DNA of 6,672 nucleotides from Saprospiraceae bacterium. GTDB lineage: Bacteria > Bacteroidota > Bacteroidia > Chitinophagales > Saprospiraceae. Positions 1 to 6,422 of this stretch are shown piece after piece. The notes beneath the pieces are model-generated. The model was given only the letters and a program-made list of their open reading frames with translations. It ran no database searches and was not told the DNA's origin. The first letter of the stretch is position 1. Every line of letters begins with the position of its first letter. Location: positions 1 through 6,672 of the forward strand of contig JADZFI010000241.1 of the NCBI GenBank assembly GCA_020850025.1, read 5' to 3'. The translations under genes were made by a program, and so were the position numbers.

Positions 1-1820
1 CCGGCCTGGCTGCCTACTTTGGCATGTCGGACCCCGTATGGATGCGCCTGATCTTCGTTTTGCTGGGCTTTCTTTCCTTTGGTTTCTGGGCGCCTGCCTA
101 CGTGCTGATGTGGATTTTGGTTCCGCCGGCAAAAACGGCAGTGGATCGCCTGGCCATGCGCGGAGAACCGGCCAACATGGACAATATTGCCCGTGAAGTG
201 GAAGAAGGATTCGACAGGCTGGGCAAAAAAGTAAATGAAATGGGCACGCAGGCAAAAAAAAATTCCAGTAACGCCCAGCAGGTGATGAGTACGGGGGTGA
301 CGGCCATTGGTCAGATATTTGGCTTTTTGCTCCGGTTTATTGCCAAGTTTGCCGCCCTGATCGCTATCATCATCGGGATATCTCTGGTATTGGCTCTGGG
401 GGCCGGCTGGATCGGCAGTATCATGGCTCTGATGGTGGGAGCGCCTTACGTGGAGTATTTCAGTCCGTTCAGCTCCGGCTGGACCTGGTTTGCCATCGTC
501 AACCTGTTTTTCCTGATGGCCATTCCGGCTATTGGCTTGATCCTGTTTTTCTCCCGTTTGTTGTTTAAAACCCGCACACCGGGTTGGGTAACCGGGACGC
601 TGACAGGCCTGTTCATCCTGAGTGTTATTGCTGGCTTCTCCATGCTTCCATTCGGCATCAAGGAATATACGCAATCCGGATCGGTGTCAAAAGACATTGA
701 TTTGGGCAGTATGCGGACGGATACCATGCGTGTGGAAGCTATCGACGACTTGTTGGGTAAAAAATACCACAACTCGAACGACTTCAACTTCGACGATGAT
801 GGGGTACGACTCAGTGAGGAGGGTATGCAAATGCGCTGTCCGTTGGAAATACGGGTCATACCGAGCAAGGACGATCAGTTTCATGTGGTTCAAGTGATCA
901 AATCCCAGGGCTCCAGCAATCTCAGTGCCCAGGAAAATGCAGATCGTGTGGGCTATAACGCCGAGTTTAGTGGCAATACGCTGCGGGTTCCAACCTCTTA
1001 CACCGTGGCAAAAGGGGAAAAATGGCGCGGTCAGCGGATCCGTATTAACATTGAAGTACCGAAGGGTAAATTCATCACTTTTCATGAAAACATTCATGAA
1101 TATGCAGGCGCAGACCTGGATGAATACGACGATGAGAACGATAATAACTACCTCTCCCGCAGGCCTGGAAAAGTATTCCGCATGGGAACCCGCGGATTGG
1201 TTTGCACCGATTGTCCGAATATGGGCGAAAAAGGATATCGTTCCGACCGCGATTATGAGCATTTCATCCTGGAAGGCGATTTTGAAACCGAAATTCGCCA
1301 GGGAGATGACTTCAGGGTAGAAATTGAAGGCCCACAGGATGAAAAGGACAAGATTCAGAAAATCCAGACCGGTGAAAAGATCACCTTCTCTACGGACGGG
1401 AAAAGCACCAACGGCCGGGTGAAAATATTCATTCAAACCCCAACTTTCACTTCCCTGAGCGCAGAAAGCGGCAACATCACGATTCGGGGTTTTGACGAAG
1501 GACAAGCCAATATCACTGCTTCCGGCAACGCCAAAATCAAAGCCTACATAGATGTGTCCAACAACTTTGAACTGGCGCTTTCCGGCAAAGCGTCACTGGA
1601 GCTTACCGGCCGGGGCAATGACCTGGAGGTTAGCCTGAGCGACGATTCCGAACTGGAGGCTACGAACTGGTCGGCCGACCGCGTAGAGGTTTCTGCCTCT
1701 GACAATGCAAAGGCTCGGGTTTTTGCCAAGGATGATGCCCTGGTGATATCTACCGGCCAAAGTTCTGTACGGGTAGATGGAGGGGCAAACGTTCGAAAAA
1801 GAGAAAAGGAAGAAAACTAA
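1..1820 (+). CDS. PspC-domain membrane protein with C-terminal GIN-like beta domain (5' partial)
   Basis: The frame is open from the first base (first full codon at position 3, reading GLAAYFGMSDPVW), so the start lies upstream. GLAAYFG followed by a hydrophobic helix and a proline (ILVPPAKT) is the typical PspC-domain pattern. The Met at 24 sits inside that domain and is not the real start. Counting from that Met: the PspC helix is at about 7-33, a polar linker with RLAMRGEPANMDNIAREVEE at 42-61, then membrane helices at about 98-140, 153-182 and 186-210. A large non-membrane region follows, containing GLVCTDC at 391-397, a Cys pair. The last ~135 residues (about 465-598) are repetitive beta strands rich in S, G, N and D (for example SGNITIRGF, ASGNAKIKAY, LSGKASLELTG), resembling the DUF2807/GIN putative adhesin-head domain. 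The tail is charged (RKREKEEN). PspC is known from phage-shock membrane-stress regulation, but no other psp gene is visible. The family call is solid; the function in this lineage is unknown. Confidence 0.88.
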   Translation, partial: GLAAYFGMSDPVWMRLIFVLLGFLSFGFWAPAYVLMWILVPPAKTAVDRLAMRGEPANMDNIAREVEEGFDRLGKKVNEMGTQAKKNSSNAQQVMSTGVTAIGQIFGFLLRFIAKFAALIAIIIGISLVLALGAGWIGSIMALMVGAPYVEYFSPFSSGWTWFAIVNLFFLMAIPAIGLILFFSRLLFKTRTPGWVTGTLTGLFILSVIAGFSMLPFGIKEYTQSGSVSKDIDLGSMRTDTMRVEAIDDLLGKKYHNSNDFNFDDDGVRLSEEGMQMRCPLEIRVIPSKDDQFHVVQVIKSQGSSNLSAQENADRVGYNAEFSGNTLRVPTSYTVAKGEKWRGQRIRINIEVPKGKFITFHENIHEYAGADLDEYDDENDNNYLSRRPGKVFRMGTRGLVCTDCPNMGEKGYRSDRDYEHFILEGDFETEIRQGDDFRVEIEGPQDEKDKIQKIQTGEKITFSTDGKSTNGRVKIFIQTPTFTSLSAESGNITIRGFDEGQANITASGNAKIKAYIDVSNNFELALSGKASLELTGRGNDLEVSLSDDSELEATNWSADRVEVSASDNAKARVFAKDDALVISTGQSSVRVDGGANVRKREKEEN

Positions 1821-1823
1821 GGT

Positions 1824-1849
1824 GGCACTAAGGCACTAAGGCACTAAGG
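1824..1849. repeat. GGCACTAA tandem repeat, three units
   Basis: Three exact 8-bp units, GGCACTAA at 1824-1831, 1832-1839 and 1840-1847, followed by GG. The repeat begins three bases after the stop codon of the PspC gene. Its last unit runs into the left arm of the hairpin at 1843-1873. The reverse-complement motif CTTAGTG occurs once more at 1930-1936, on the other side of the hairpin. Such CACTAAGG/CCTTAGTG strings recur between genes in Bacteroidota; that statement is from general familiarity, not from a search. Confidence 0.8.
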
Positions 1850-1873
1850 GCCGGCTCATCGCCGGCCCTTAGT
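1843..1873 (+). terminator. Perfect 13-bp GC-rich hairpin after the PspC gene, probable terminator
   Basis: The left arm at 1843-1855 (ACTAAGGGCCGGC) is an exact reverse complement of the right arm at 1861-1873, with a 5-nt loop TCATC. It lies 22 bases after the PspC stop codon. No long T-run follows (only ATTTC), so it is not a classic intrinsic terminator. A hairpin this strong at a gene end is still likely to end transcription or protect the 3' end. A second, smaller hairpin, GCAGC-GAA-GCTGC, lies at 1880-1892. Alternatively both belong to a dispersed extragenic palindrome family. Confidence 0.6.
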
Positions 1874-1897
1874 ATTTCAGCAGCGAAGCTGCCAAAA

Positions 1898-1953
1898 CTT
1901 TGCGCCTTTGCGTCTTCGCGCCTTTGCGTCTTAGTGTTTCAAACTTTGCGTCT
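1898..1953. repeat. CTTTGCG-type degenerate tandem repeat
   Basis: The core TTTGCG followed by CC or TCT recurs at 1899-1904, 1907-1912, 1923-1928 and 1945-1950, with a diverged unit (TCGCGCC) at 1916-1922, giving a roughly 8-9-bp periodicity. The motif CTTAGTG at 1930-1936 links it to the GGCACTAA repeat upstream. The strand is open in the frame of the following gene, so it can be read as a false N-terminal extension with the composition LRLCVFAPLRLSV. I regard it as an intergenic repeat, not as coding. Confidence 0.7.
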
Positions 1954-1967
1954 TTTATTTACCTTTG
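1937..1967 (+). promoter_or_regulatory. Likely Bacteroidota-type promoter for the SIR2/TIR gene
   Basis: TACCTTTG at 1960-1967 matches the Bacteroidota -7 consensus TAnnTTTG exactly. A weak -33 element, TTTC at 1937-1940, lies 19 bases upstream, which is the usual spacing. The box ends 19 bases before the ATG at 1987, predicting a short leader of roughly a dozen bases. The leader has no Shine-Dalgarno sequence, which is common in this phylum. The -7 box is good; the -33 box is poor. A transcript starting here could not encode the upstream extension, which supports the ATG at 1987 as the start. Confidence 0.55.
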
Positions 1968-1986
1968 TCGGCTACTGTGCATTCAT

Positions 1987-3330
1987 ATGCCTGCTGAATT
2001 ATCCTCGCCTGCCGAATTGTATCAAACCATTGCCCGCAAGGTCAAAGACGGAACCTGTGTGCTTTTTCTGGGCCCTGCCGCATTGGCGGCCAAAGACAAG
2101 GACGGCAATTGGGAGCCATTAACCGAACTTTGTGCCCGCCACCTGGTTGAAAAGTACAAACTGGAATTAGGGGCAGAAGAGGAATGCAGTTTGCCCTACG
2201 TAACCAGTTTGCTGCGCATCCAGAACCGCTCTACCGACAATGTCTTGCAGGAGGAGGTAGCCAAATTCTACTCCGACATGGAGGAATCCTGCGAACTTCA
2301 TCCGGCACTGGAGCAACTCACGGATTTGAAATTCCGGATTGTTATCAATACAACGCCCGACAATTTCATTACCCGGCTGTACGACCAGATTGCGCAGGCA
2401 TACCATGCCGATTTTTACAACTGGTACAAGCCCTCCACTACGCTCAACTTCGATTTCGAGAAGGATTCCAGGGTGGTGATTTATAACCTCCTTGGTTCTT
2501 ATGTAAAACCGGAATCGCTGGTATTGACATACAAGCAACAGCTTAGTTACATCAAAAAAATAGTGGGCGAACAGCAAAACGAGCGCATCCCGGATGCACT
2601 GACCAATGCTTTCAAAGACTATCGTCACCACTTATTCCTGGGCTTTGATTTTGAAGACTGGGCCTTGCGTTTGGTGTTGGATAACTTGTATAAAAACGTT
2701 CGCGACAACATCCAGCCCTATTCTTTCACCACCAAAGACGAGCGTCCGGCCGATGCCGATACCAAAGTATTTTTCCAGGGTGAGTTCGGCATGCAATTCC
2801 CGAAGGACAATCTGGAAAACTTTGTAGACAACCTGGTAAAGGAATACCAAAAACTGGAGAGTTCGGCTGCAGCTACGGCTCCTCAGGCGCCAAAGGCCAA
2901 AATCCTGGTGCTGCACAACGAAGCCACCGACAAGGATGGATTCGACCTGCTCCTTAAACAGTTGCGCAGTCTGCCTGCCCAATTCGTCAGCTTGTCAGAT
3001 GCCGTTGGGCAAGGCGATCTAAATTCCTGGTTGCAAAACATGCTGAACGAGTGTCAGGTGGTTTTACCCCTGCTCAGCGCCGATTTCTATGACTCCTCAC
3101 AAAATCCTGCCATTTCTCTACTGGCAGAAATAGCCCAGCGCAATAACCCCAGAAAAGGGTTCCTGGTGATGCCGATTATACTCAAACCTGTACCATTGGA
3201 TGGCCCTCTGGGAGCATTACCCACTTTACGCCCTACCGACAAACAAGCCATCATGGGTAGTGGCAAAGAAGCCCAATATGCCGCCGAGATTGCGGAGGGG
3301 TTGAAGAAATATATTGAGAACTTGAAGTGA
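1987..3330 (+). CDS. SIR2-like/TIR-like two-domain protein
   Basis: This 447-residue protein looks cytoplasmic, with no signal peptide or membrane helix. The start at 1987 (MPAELSSPAEL) is chosen because the 29 in-frame codons upstream are translated intergenic repeat opening with TTG, and a -7 box lies between. Residues about 10-285 resemble the SIR2-like fold: VLFLGPAAL (25-33) at the GAG-S nucleotide-loop position, VINTTPDNFI (119-128) at the TTNYD position, YNLLGSYVKPESLVLT (166-181) at the HxHG...LVLT position, and LFLGFDFEDWALR (216-228), the typical (F/I)GxxxxDxxLR signature. The usual catalytic Asn and His appear replaced (TTP, NLLG), so this half may bind a nucleotide without cleaving it. 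A short Ala/Pro linker (about 291-303) leads to a TIR-like domain (about 304-447): KILVLHNEA, VVLPLLSADFYDSS, VMPIILKPV and the helix YAAEIAEGLKKYI. Glu381 is a possible catalytic Glu. TIR and SIR2 domains are NAD-handling modules in bacterial defence. That role is an inference here, as no partner gene is adjacent. Confidence 0.75.
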   Translation: MPAELSSPAELYQTIARKVKDGTCVLFLGPAALAAKDKDGNWEPLTELCARHLVEKYKLELGAEEECSLPYVTSLLRIQNRSTDNVLQEEVAKFYSDMEESCELHPALEQLTDLKFRIVINTTPDNFITRLYDQIAQAYHADFYNWYKPSTTLNFDFEKDSRVVIYNLLGSYVKPESLVLTYKQQLSYIKKIVGEQQNERIPDALTNAFKDYRHHLFLGFDFEDWALRLVLDNLYKNVRDNIQPYSFTTKDERPADADTKVFFQGEFGMQFPKDNLENFVDNLVKEYQKLESSAAATAPQAPKAKILVLHNEATDKDGFDLLLKQLRSLPAQFVSLSDAVGQGDLNSWLQNMLNECQVVLPLLSADFYDSSQNPAISLLAEIAQRNNPRKGFLVMPIILKPVPLDGPLGALPTLRPTDKQAIMGSGKEAQYAAEIAEGLKKYIENLK

Positions 3331-3334
3331 GGTT

Positions 3335-3374
3335 GGTGTTTTGGTGTTTTGGTGTTTTAGTGTTTTGGTGTTTT
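3335..3374. repeat. GGTGTTTT tandem repeat, five units
   Basis: Five 8-bp units of GGTGTTTT start at 3335, 3343, 3351, 3359 and 3367; the fourth has A for the first G. The array begins four bases after the stop codon of the SIR2/TIR gene. Read on the + strand it would encode a low-complexity Val-Phe-Trp-Cys-Phe-Gly string, so predicted small proteins here are artefacts. Part of the array is the left arm of the inverted repeat with 3477-3495. Confidence 0.85.
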
Positions 3375-3494
3375 GGCCTCCTCGATAAAAATCTTGAAAT
3401 AAATTGGAGAACGCAAGTTGGCAACTCTTATCCCGATTTCTTGCCTCTATATTTCAAAATCTCAAGCCGAACGCCGACTAAAACACCAAAACAC
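3344..3494. terminator. Nested inverted repeat between convergent genes, possible bidirectional terminator or small mobile-type repeat
   Basis: The 18 bases at 3344-3361 are an exact reverse complement of 3477-3494 (ACTAAAACACCAAAACAC). Inside this lie an 8-bp inverted pair, TTGAAATA at 3394-3401 with TATTTCAA at 3450-3457, and a central 5-1-5 palindrome AGTTG-G-CAACT at 3415-3425. All three share nearly the same centre, so one strand can fold into a long interrupted hairpin. It fills almost the whole gap between the two gene ends (3330 and 3505), where a two-way terminator would be useful. A MITE-like insertion with no coding capacity is the alternative; no target-site duplication was recognised. 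Confidence 0.5.
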
Positions 3495-3504
3495 TCCTAC
3501 ACTT

Positions 3505-4857
3505 CTATTCATACCAAAAGTACAACTCCCCATAAACTCGCAAAGAATCCGGCTTTGAGGAGGAGGGTACTTGCAGCAGCAGTTTATTTTTCCCTGATTT
3601 GAATATTTTTGATGGTAAATAGGTCACCAAACCCGGCGAGCCGGCAATGGGATGCTCATGGAACATCCAGTCGGGATGTACGATCAGGGAGTCGTTGAGC
3701 TTTAGTTTAAAGAAAGCATCCAGGCAAGCCAGGTGTGCGCTGTCTGTTTTGGTCCGGCGAACGATCTTGCTCAAGGATTCTGGCCAGGAGGGACTTTGGC
3801 AGTGTTGGTCAATCGCTGCATCCAGCAATTTTGGATAATCCACAAAAACGCGCAAAAACGCTCCTTCTATCACCTCAGAAGGAATACTTACCGGAGGCAG
3901 ACGGTCATTTGGGTCGCGCAGATTGTCGTACACGCCGCCAGTGAGTGTGTACTCATTTCTGGAGGAAGCATAAAAATGTCGGTTCTGAAAAGCATTTCTG
4001 CCGGCTAAATGGAGGTAGGTAGCCACAAAATTGGTGATCACAACGCCTAAAAACAAGGTAAACCCAATGACCAAAGACATCACCAGGCGCTTTTTGGGCA
4101 CCTGTGAGTTAAACGTCAGGTTGAGGTAGGTAAGCGGCCTGTTAATAAAGGGCATCATAATGGAACCGATGTTATTCATGGTCCATTTGGCCGTTTTTTG
4201 CACCCAGGGTTTTTCTGCCCATTTCGGCTTCTTCATCAGGGTTTGCATCACCAGAGGCATAAATGCCAAACCCACAAAAAACAACAAAAAAGCCCTGATT
4301 ATCCAATTTCCTGCAACTTTTCCTACATACACCGGCACGACATTCATAACGATAAATACCGTTATGTAGGCTATGGAAATGCCCAGGCTGGTGAGGGCAA
4401 TCAGAAATGCCACGGCAAAAACCTGGTTGGCCAGGCGGTCGAGTCGCAAAATGTAATCTGCCAGGGAGCCAAAGCGTTCGCGCGATTGTTCGCGGGTAAA
4501 ATCCGTTACCCAGGGCAGTTTATCGTAACGGATACCATCGGGGTAAACCGCGTGAAGGCCCACCAGACCGGCCCAAAAGGCCCGCATCACAAAATGTACC
4601 ACAAAGGTGCCGATGAGTACCCAGGCCACCACCTTCATATAACTATGAACCAAAAGGGGCAGGCTGATTTTGGTAAAATCCTCATCCATTACCCAGTTTT
4701 GCAGGTAATATTTGAGCAGATTGTCTACCGCATCCGGCAGGTAATTGGCCAGGAAAATGGCTGCCCCGGAGATGATCAGCTCCAGGTTCCAGCTTTTGTC
4801 GGTAAGCGCCCTGAGCCATTCAGGCCGATTATCGGTGACTGGTTCGTTTGGTTCCAT
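3505..4857 (-). CDS. Multi-pass membrane protein of unknown function
   Basis: I do not recognise this 450-residue protein. The start is set at the ATG at 4855-4857 (MEPNEPVTDNRPEW). The frame stays open further upstream to 5016, but that extension would overlap the divergent mnmE start and has low-complexity Gly/Pro/Trp content. There is a short polar N-terminus, then hydrophobic segments at about 24-40, 74-100, 145-176, 185-206 and 258-282. The loop at about 101-142 carries many charged residues (YDKLPWVTDFTREQSRERFG), and a basic segment KKPKWAEKPWVQKTAKW lies at 209-225. The last ~165 residues are soluble and end in GELYFWYE. Its side of the membrane depends on topology that I cannot fix. 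There is no signal peptide, no transporter signature and no catalytic motif. It converges with the SIR2/TIR gene and diverges from mnmE with a 65-bp gap, so it is probably transcribed alone. Confidence 0.8.
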   Translation of the reverse strand: MEPNEPVTDNRPEWLRALTDKSWNLELIISGAAIFLANYLPDAVDNLLKYYLQNWVMDEDFTKISLPLLVHSYMKVVAWVLIGTFVVHFVMRAFWAGLVGLHAVYPDGIRYDKLPWVTDFTREQSRERFGSLADYILRLDRLANQVFAVAFLIALTSLGISIAYITVFIVMNVVPVYVGKVAGNWIIRAFLLFFVGLAFMPLVMQTLMKKPKWAEKPWVQKTAKWTMNNIGSIMMPFINRPLTYLNLTFNSQVPKKRLVMSLVIGFTLFLGVVITNFVATYLHLAGRNAFQNRHFYASSRNEYTLTGGVYDNLRDPNDRLPPVSIPSEVIEGAFLRVFVDYPKLLDAAIDQHCQSPSWPESLSKIVRRTKTDSAHLACLDAFFKLKLNDSLIVHPDWMFHEHPIAGSPGLVTYLPSKIFKSGKNKLLLQVPSSSKPDSLRVYGELYFWYE

Positions 4858-4879
4858 AGTTTTGTGCGAATTTTGCGGG

Positions 4880-4900
4880 GGGAAATATCCAGCATTTCCC
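4880..4900. other. 7-7-7 inverted repeat in the divergent promoter region
   Basis: GGGAAAT at 4880-4886 and ATTTCCC at 4894-4900 are exact inverse copies around a 7-base spacer. It sits in the middle of the 65-bp gap between the membrane-protein gene and mnmE, where both promoters must lie. It could be an operator for a dimeric regulator or a chance palindrome. No convincing TAnnTTTG box was found for either gene in this gap. Confidence 0.3.
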
Positions 4901-4922
4901 ACATAAAATCCAACCCAAATAC

Positions 4923-6389
4923 ATGGCAGCCCTTCCAGATCTATCGTCCACCATTGTTGCCCTGGCCACCCCGGCGGGCGTAGGCGCCATTGGCGTGATC
5001 CGTTTGAGCGGCTCACATGCCATTTTAATTGCCGACAAAATCTTTAAGGGTAAGCGACTGGAGAACCAGCCCAGCCACACAGCCCATTTTGTTAAAATTG
5101 TGACTTCTGATGGCCGCATCCTCGATGAGGTGCTGATTACCCTGTTCAAAGGACCCAACTCCTATACCGGCGAAGACACGGCGGAGATATCCTGTCATGG
5201 TTCGCAGTATATCCTGCAGCAGGTGATCCAATTGTGCCAGGAGCACGGCGCCCGATTGGCTGCTCCGGGAGAATTCACCTTGCGGGCTTTTTTACACGGT
5301 AAAATGGACCTCACCCAGGCCGAAGCCGTGGCAGATCTGATCGCTTCCGAGAGTTCCGCAGCCCATGAGATTGCCATCAAACAGTTGCGCGGCGGGTTTA
5401 AGCAGGAGATACAGCGTCTGAGGGATGAGCTGATCCACTTTGCCAGTCTGGTGGAGCTGGAGCTGGATTTTGGCGAGGAAGACGTAGAGTTTGCCAACCG
5501 CGACGACCTGAAGCAACTGGTGGAACGCATCCGGCGGGTGCTGCAGGCGCTGTTGCAATCCTTTGAATTGGGCAATGCCCTCAAGCTGGGCGTCAATACC
5601 GTCATCGCCGGTCGGCCGAATGCGGGAAAAAGCACCCTGCTGAATGCCCTGCTGAACGAAGAGCGCGCCATTGTATCCGACATACCCGGCACCACGCGCG
5701 ACACCATCGAGGAAGTGCTCAACATACGCGGGGTGCAGTTCCGGATCGTGGATACGGCCGGCATTCGGGAGGCACAGGATGCGATTGAGTCTATTGGCGT
5801 ACAGCGCACTCTTGAGAAAGTGCGCGAGGCTGCCGTGCTGGTGTACGTGTGGGATGTAGCCGGCGGCATGACCCTGGCCGAGCTTTGGCAAGACCTGGCC
5901 GGACTCTGGCAGGAAGGCCTTAAAATGCTGGTGGTGTGCAACAAAATGGACCGCAACCCGCATTTCCAAACGGAGTGGGTGCTCCACCCTACCCTGCCGG
6001 GCATACATCCGTATTTATTGCCCGAAGACGAAAAGACGCCGGTTCAGATTCCGGCCGGCATACCGCTGGAGGCCAATGCCCTCATCCCGATCTCTGCCAA
6101 AAACCAGCAGAACATTGCCCTGCTCAAAGACCGGCTCTACGAAATCGTCACCGGCGGCGAGCTGCGCCAGGAGAGCACCATCGTAGCCAATGCCCGCCAC
6201 CGCGACGCCCTGCTCCGCGCCGATCAGGCCCTTGCCGAAGTACTCCAGGGGCTGGACCAAAACGTTACGGGCGATTTTGTGGCCCAGGACATCCGGAGGT
6301 CTCTGACCTACCTCGGCGAGATCACCGGCGAGATTGGCGTGGAGGATTTGTTGGGGAATATTTTTGGGAAGTTTTGTATTGGGAAATAA
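4923..6389 (+). CDS. mnmE: tRNA uridine-5-carboxymethylaminomethyl(34) synthesis GTPase MnmE (TrmE)
   Basis: MnmE, with MnmG (GidA), modifies U34 in the anticodon of certain tRNAs in the cytoplasm, using a folate-bound one-carbon unit and GTP hydrolysis. The gene is complete at 488 residues. The N-terminal folate-binding and dimerisation domain (about 1-120) starts STIVALATPAGVGAIGVIRLSG, the expected family opening, which fixes the ATG at 4923. A helical domain follows. The GTPase domain is inserted at about 222-410: G1 GRPNAGKS at 230-237, GTTRDT at 256-261 (G2), DTAG at 277-280 (G3), NKMD at 340-343 (G4) and SAK at 391-393 (G5). The C-terminus is FCIGK with the invariant Cys485. The stretch between G4 and G5 is longer than in the E. 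coli protein (about 454 residues) and rich in Pro and His. No Shine-Dalgarno sequence precedes the start. mnmG is not in the window. This is the most certain call here. Confidence 0.98.
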   Translation: MAALPDLSSTIVALATPAGVGAIGVIRLSGSHAILIADKIFKGKRLENQPSHTAHFVKIVTSDGRILDEVLITLFKGPNSYTGEDTAEISCHGSQYILQQVIQLCQEHGARLAAPGEFTLRAFLHGKMDLTQAEAVADLIASESSAAHEIAIKQLRGGFKQEIQRLRDELIHFASLVELELDFGEEDVEFANRDDLKQLVERIRRVLQALLQSFELGNALKLGVNTVIAGRPNAGKSTLLNALLNEERAIVSDIPGTTRDTIEEVLNIRGVQFRIVDTAGIREAQDAIESIGVQRTLEKVREAAVLVYVWDVAGGMTLAELWQDLAGLWQEGLKMLVVCNKMDRNPHFQTEWVLHPTLPGIHPYLLPEDEKTPVQIPAGIPLEANALIPISAKNQQNIALLKDRLYEIVTGGELRQESTIVANARHRDALLRADQALAEVLQGLDQNVTGDFVAQDIRRSLTYLGEITGEIGVEDLLGNIFGKFCIGK

Positions 6390-6422
6390 TCCCGTCCCAT
6401 CCTCACCCCAAAACCCAAAACA

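Noticed and set aside
687..1505. Long open frame on the - strand (272 codons) opposite the PspC gene
   Set aside because: It is antisense to a clearly coding frame with recognisable PspC features, and its translation has no motif or plausible start context.
1821..1950. Possible CRISPR array from the regular short repeats
   Set aside because: The units are 8-9 bp, directly adjoining and without unique spacers of 30 bp or more. This is a tandem repeat, not a CRISPR.
3327..3602. Small + strand frame after the SIR2/TIR gene
   Set aside because: Its first part is translated GGTGTTTT repeat (Val-Phe-Trp-Cys-Phe-Gly pattern) and its end overlaps the 3' end of the - strand gene. It is an artefact of the repeat.
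4198..4983. 261-codon + strand open frame opposite the membrane-protein gene
   Set aside because: It is rich in His, Gln and Gly with no domain pattern, while the opposite strand encodes clear membrane helices. It also runs into the mnmE start.
4858..5016. N-terminal extension of the - strand membrane protein reading up to 5016
   Set aside because: It would overlap the first ~90 bases of mnmE on the opposite strand, and the extra 53 residues are Gly/Pro/Trp-rich with no domain pattern. The ATG at 4857 gives a normal polar N-terminus before the first helix.
5195..6008. Two long - strand open frames opposite mnmE
   Set aside because: They are shadows of the MnmE frame, with Ser/Arg-rich or low-information translations. 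All conserved G-motifs are on the + strand.
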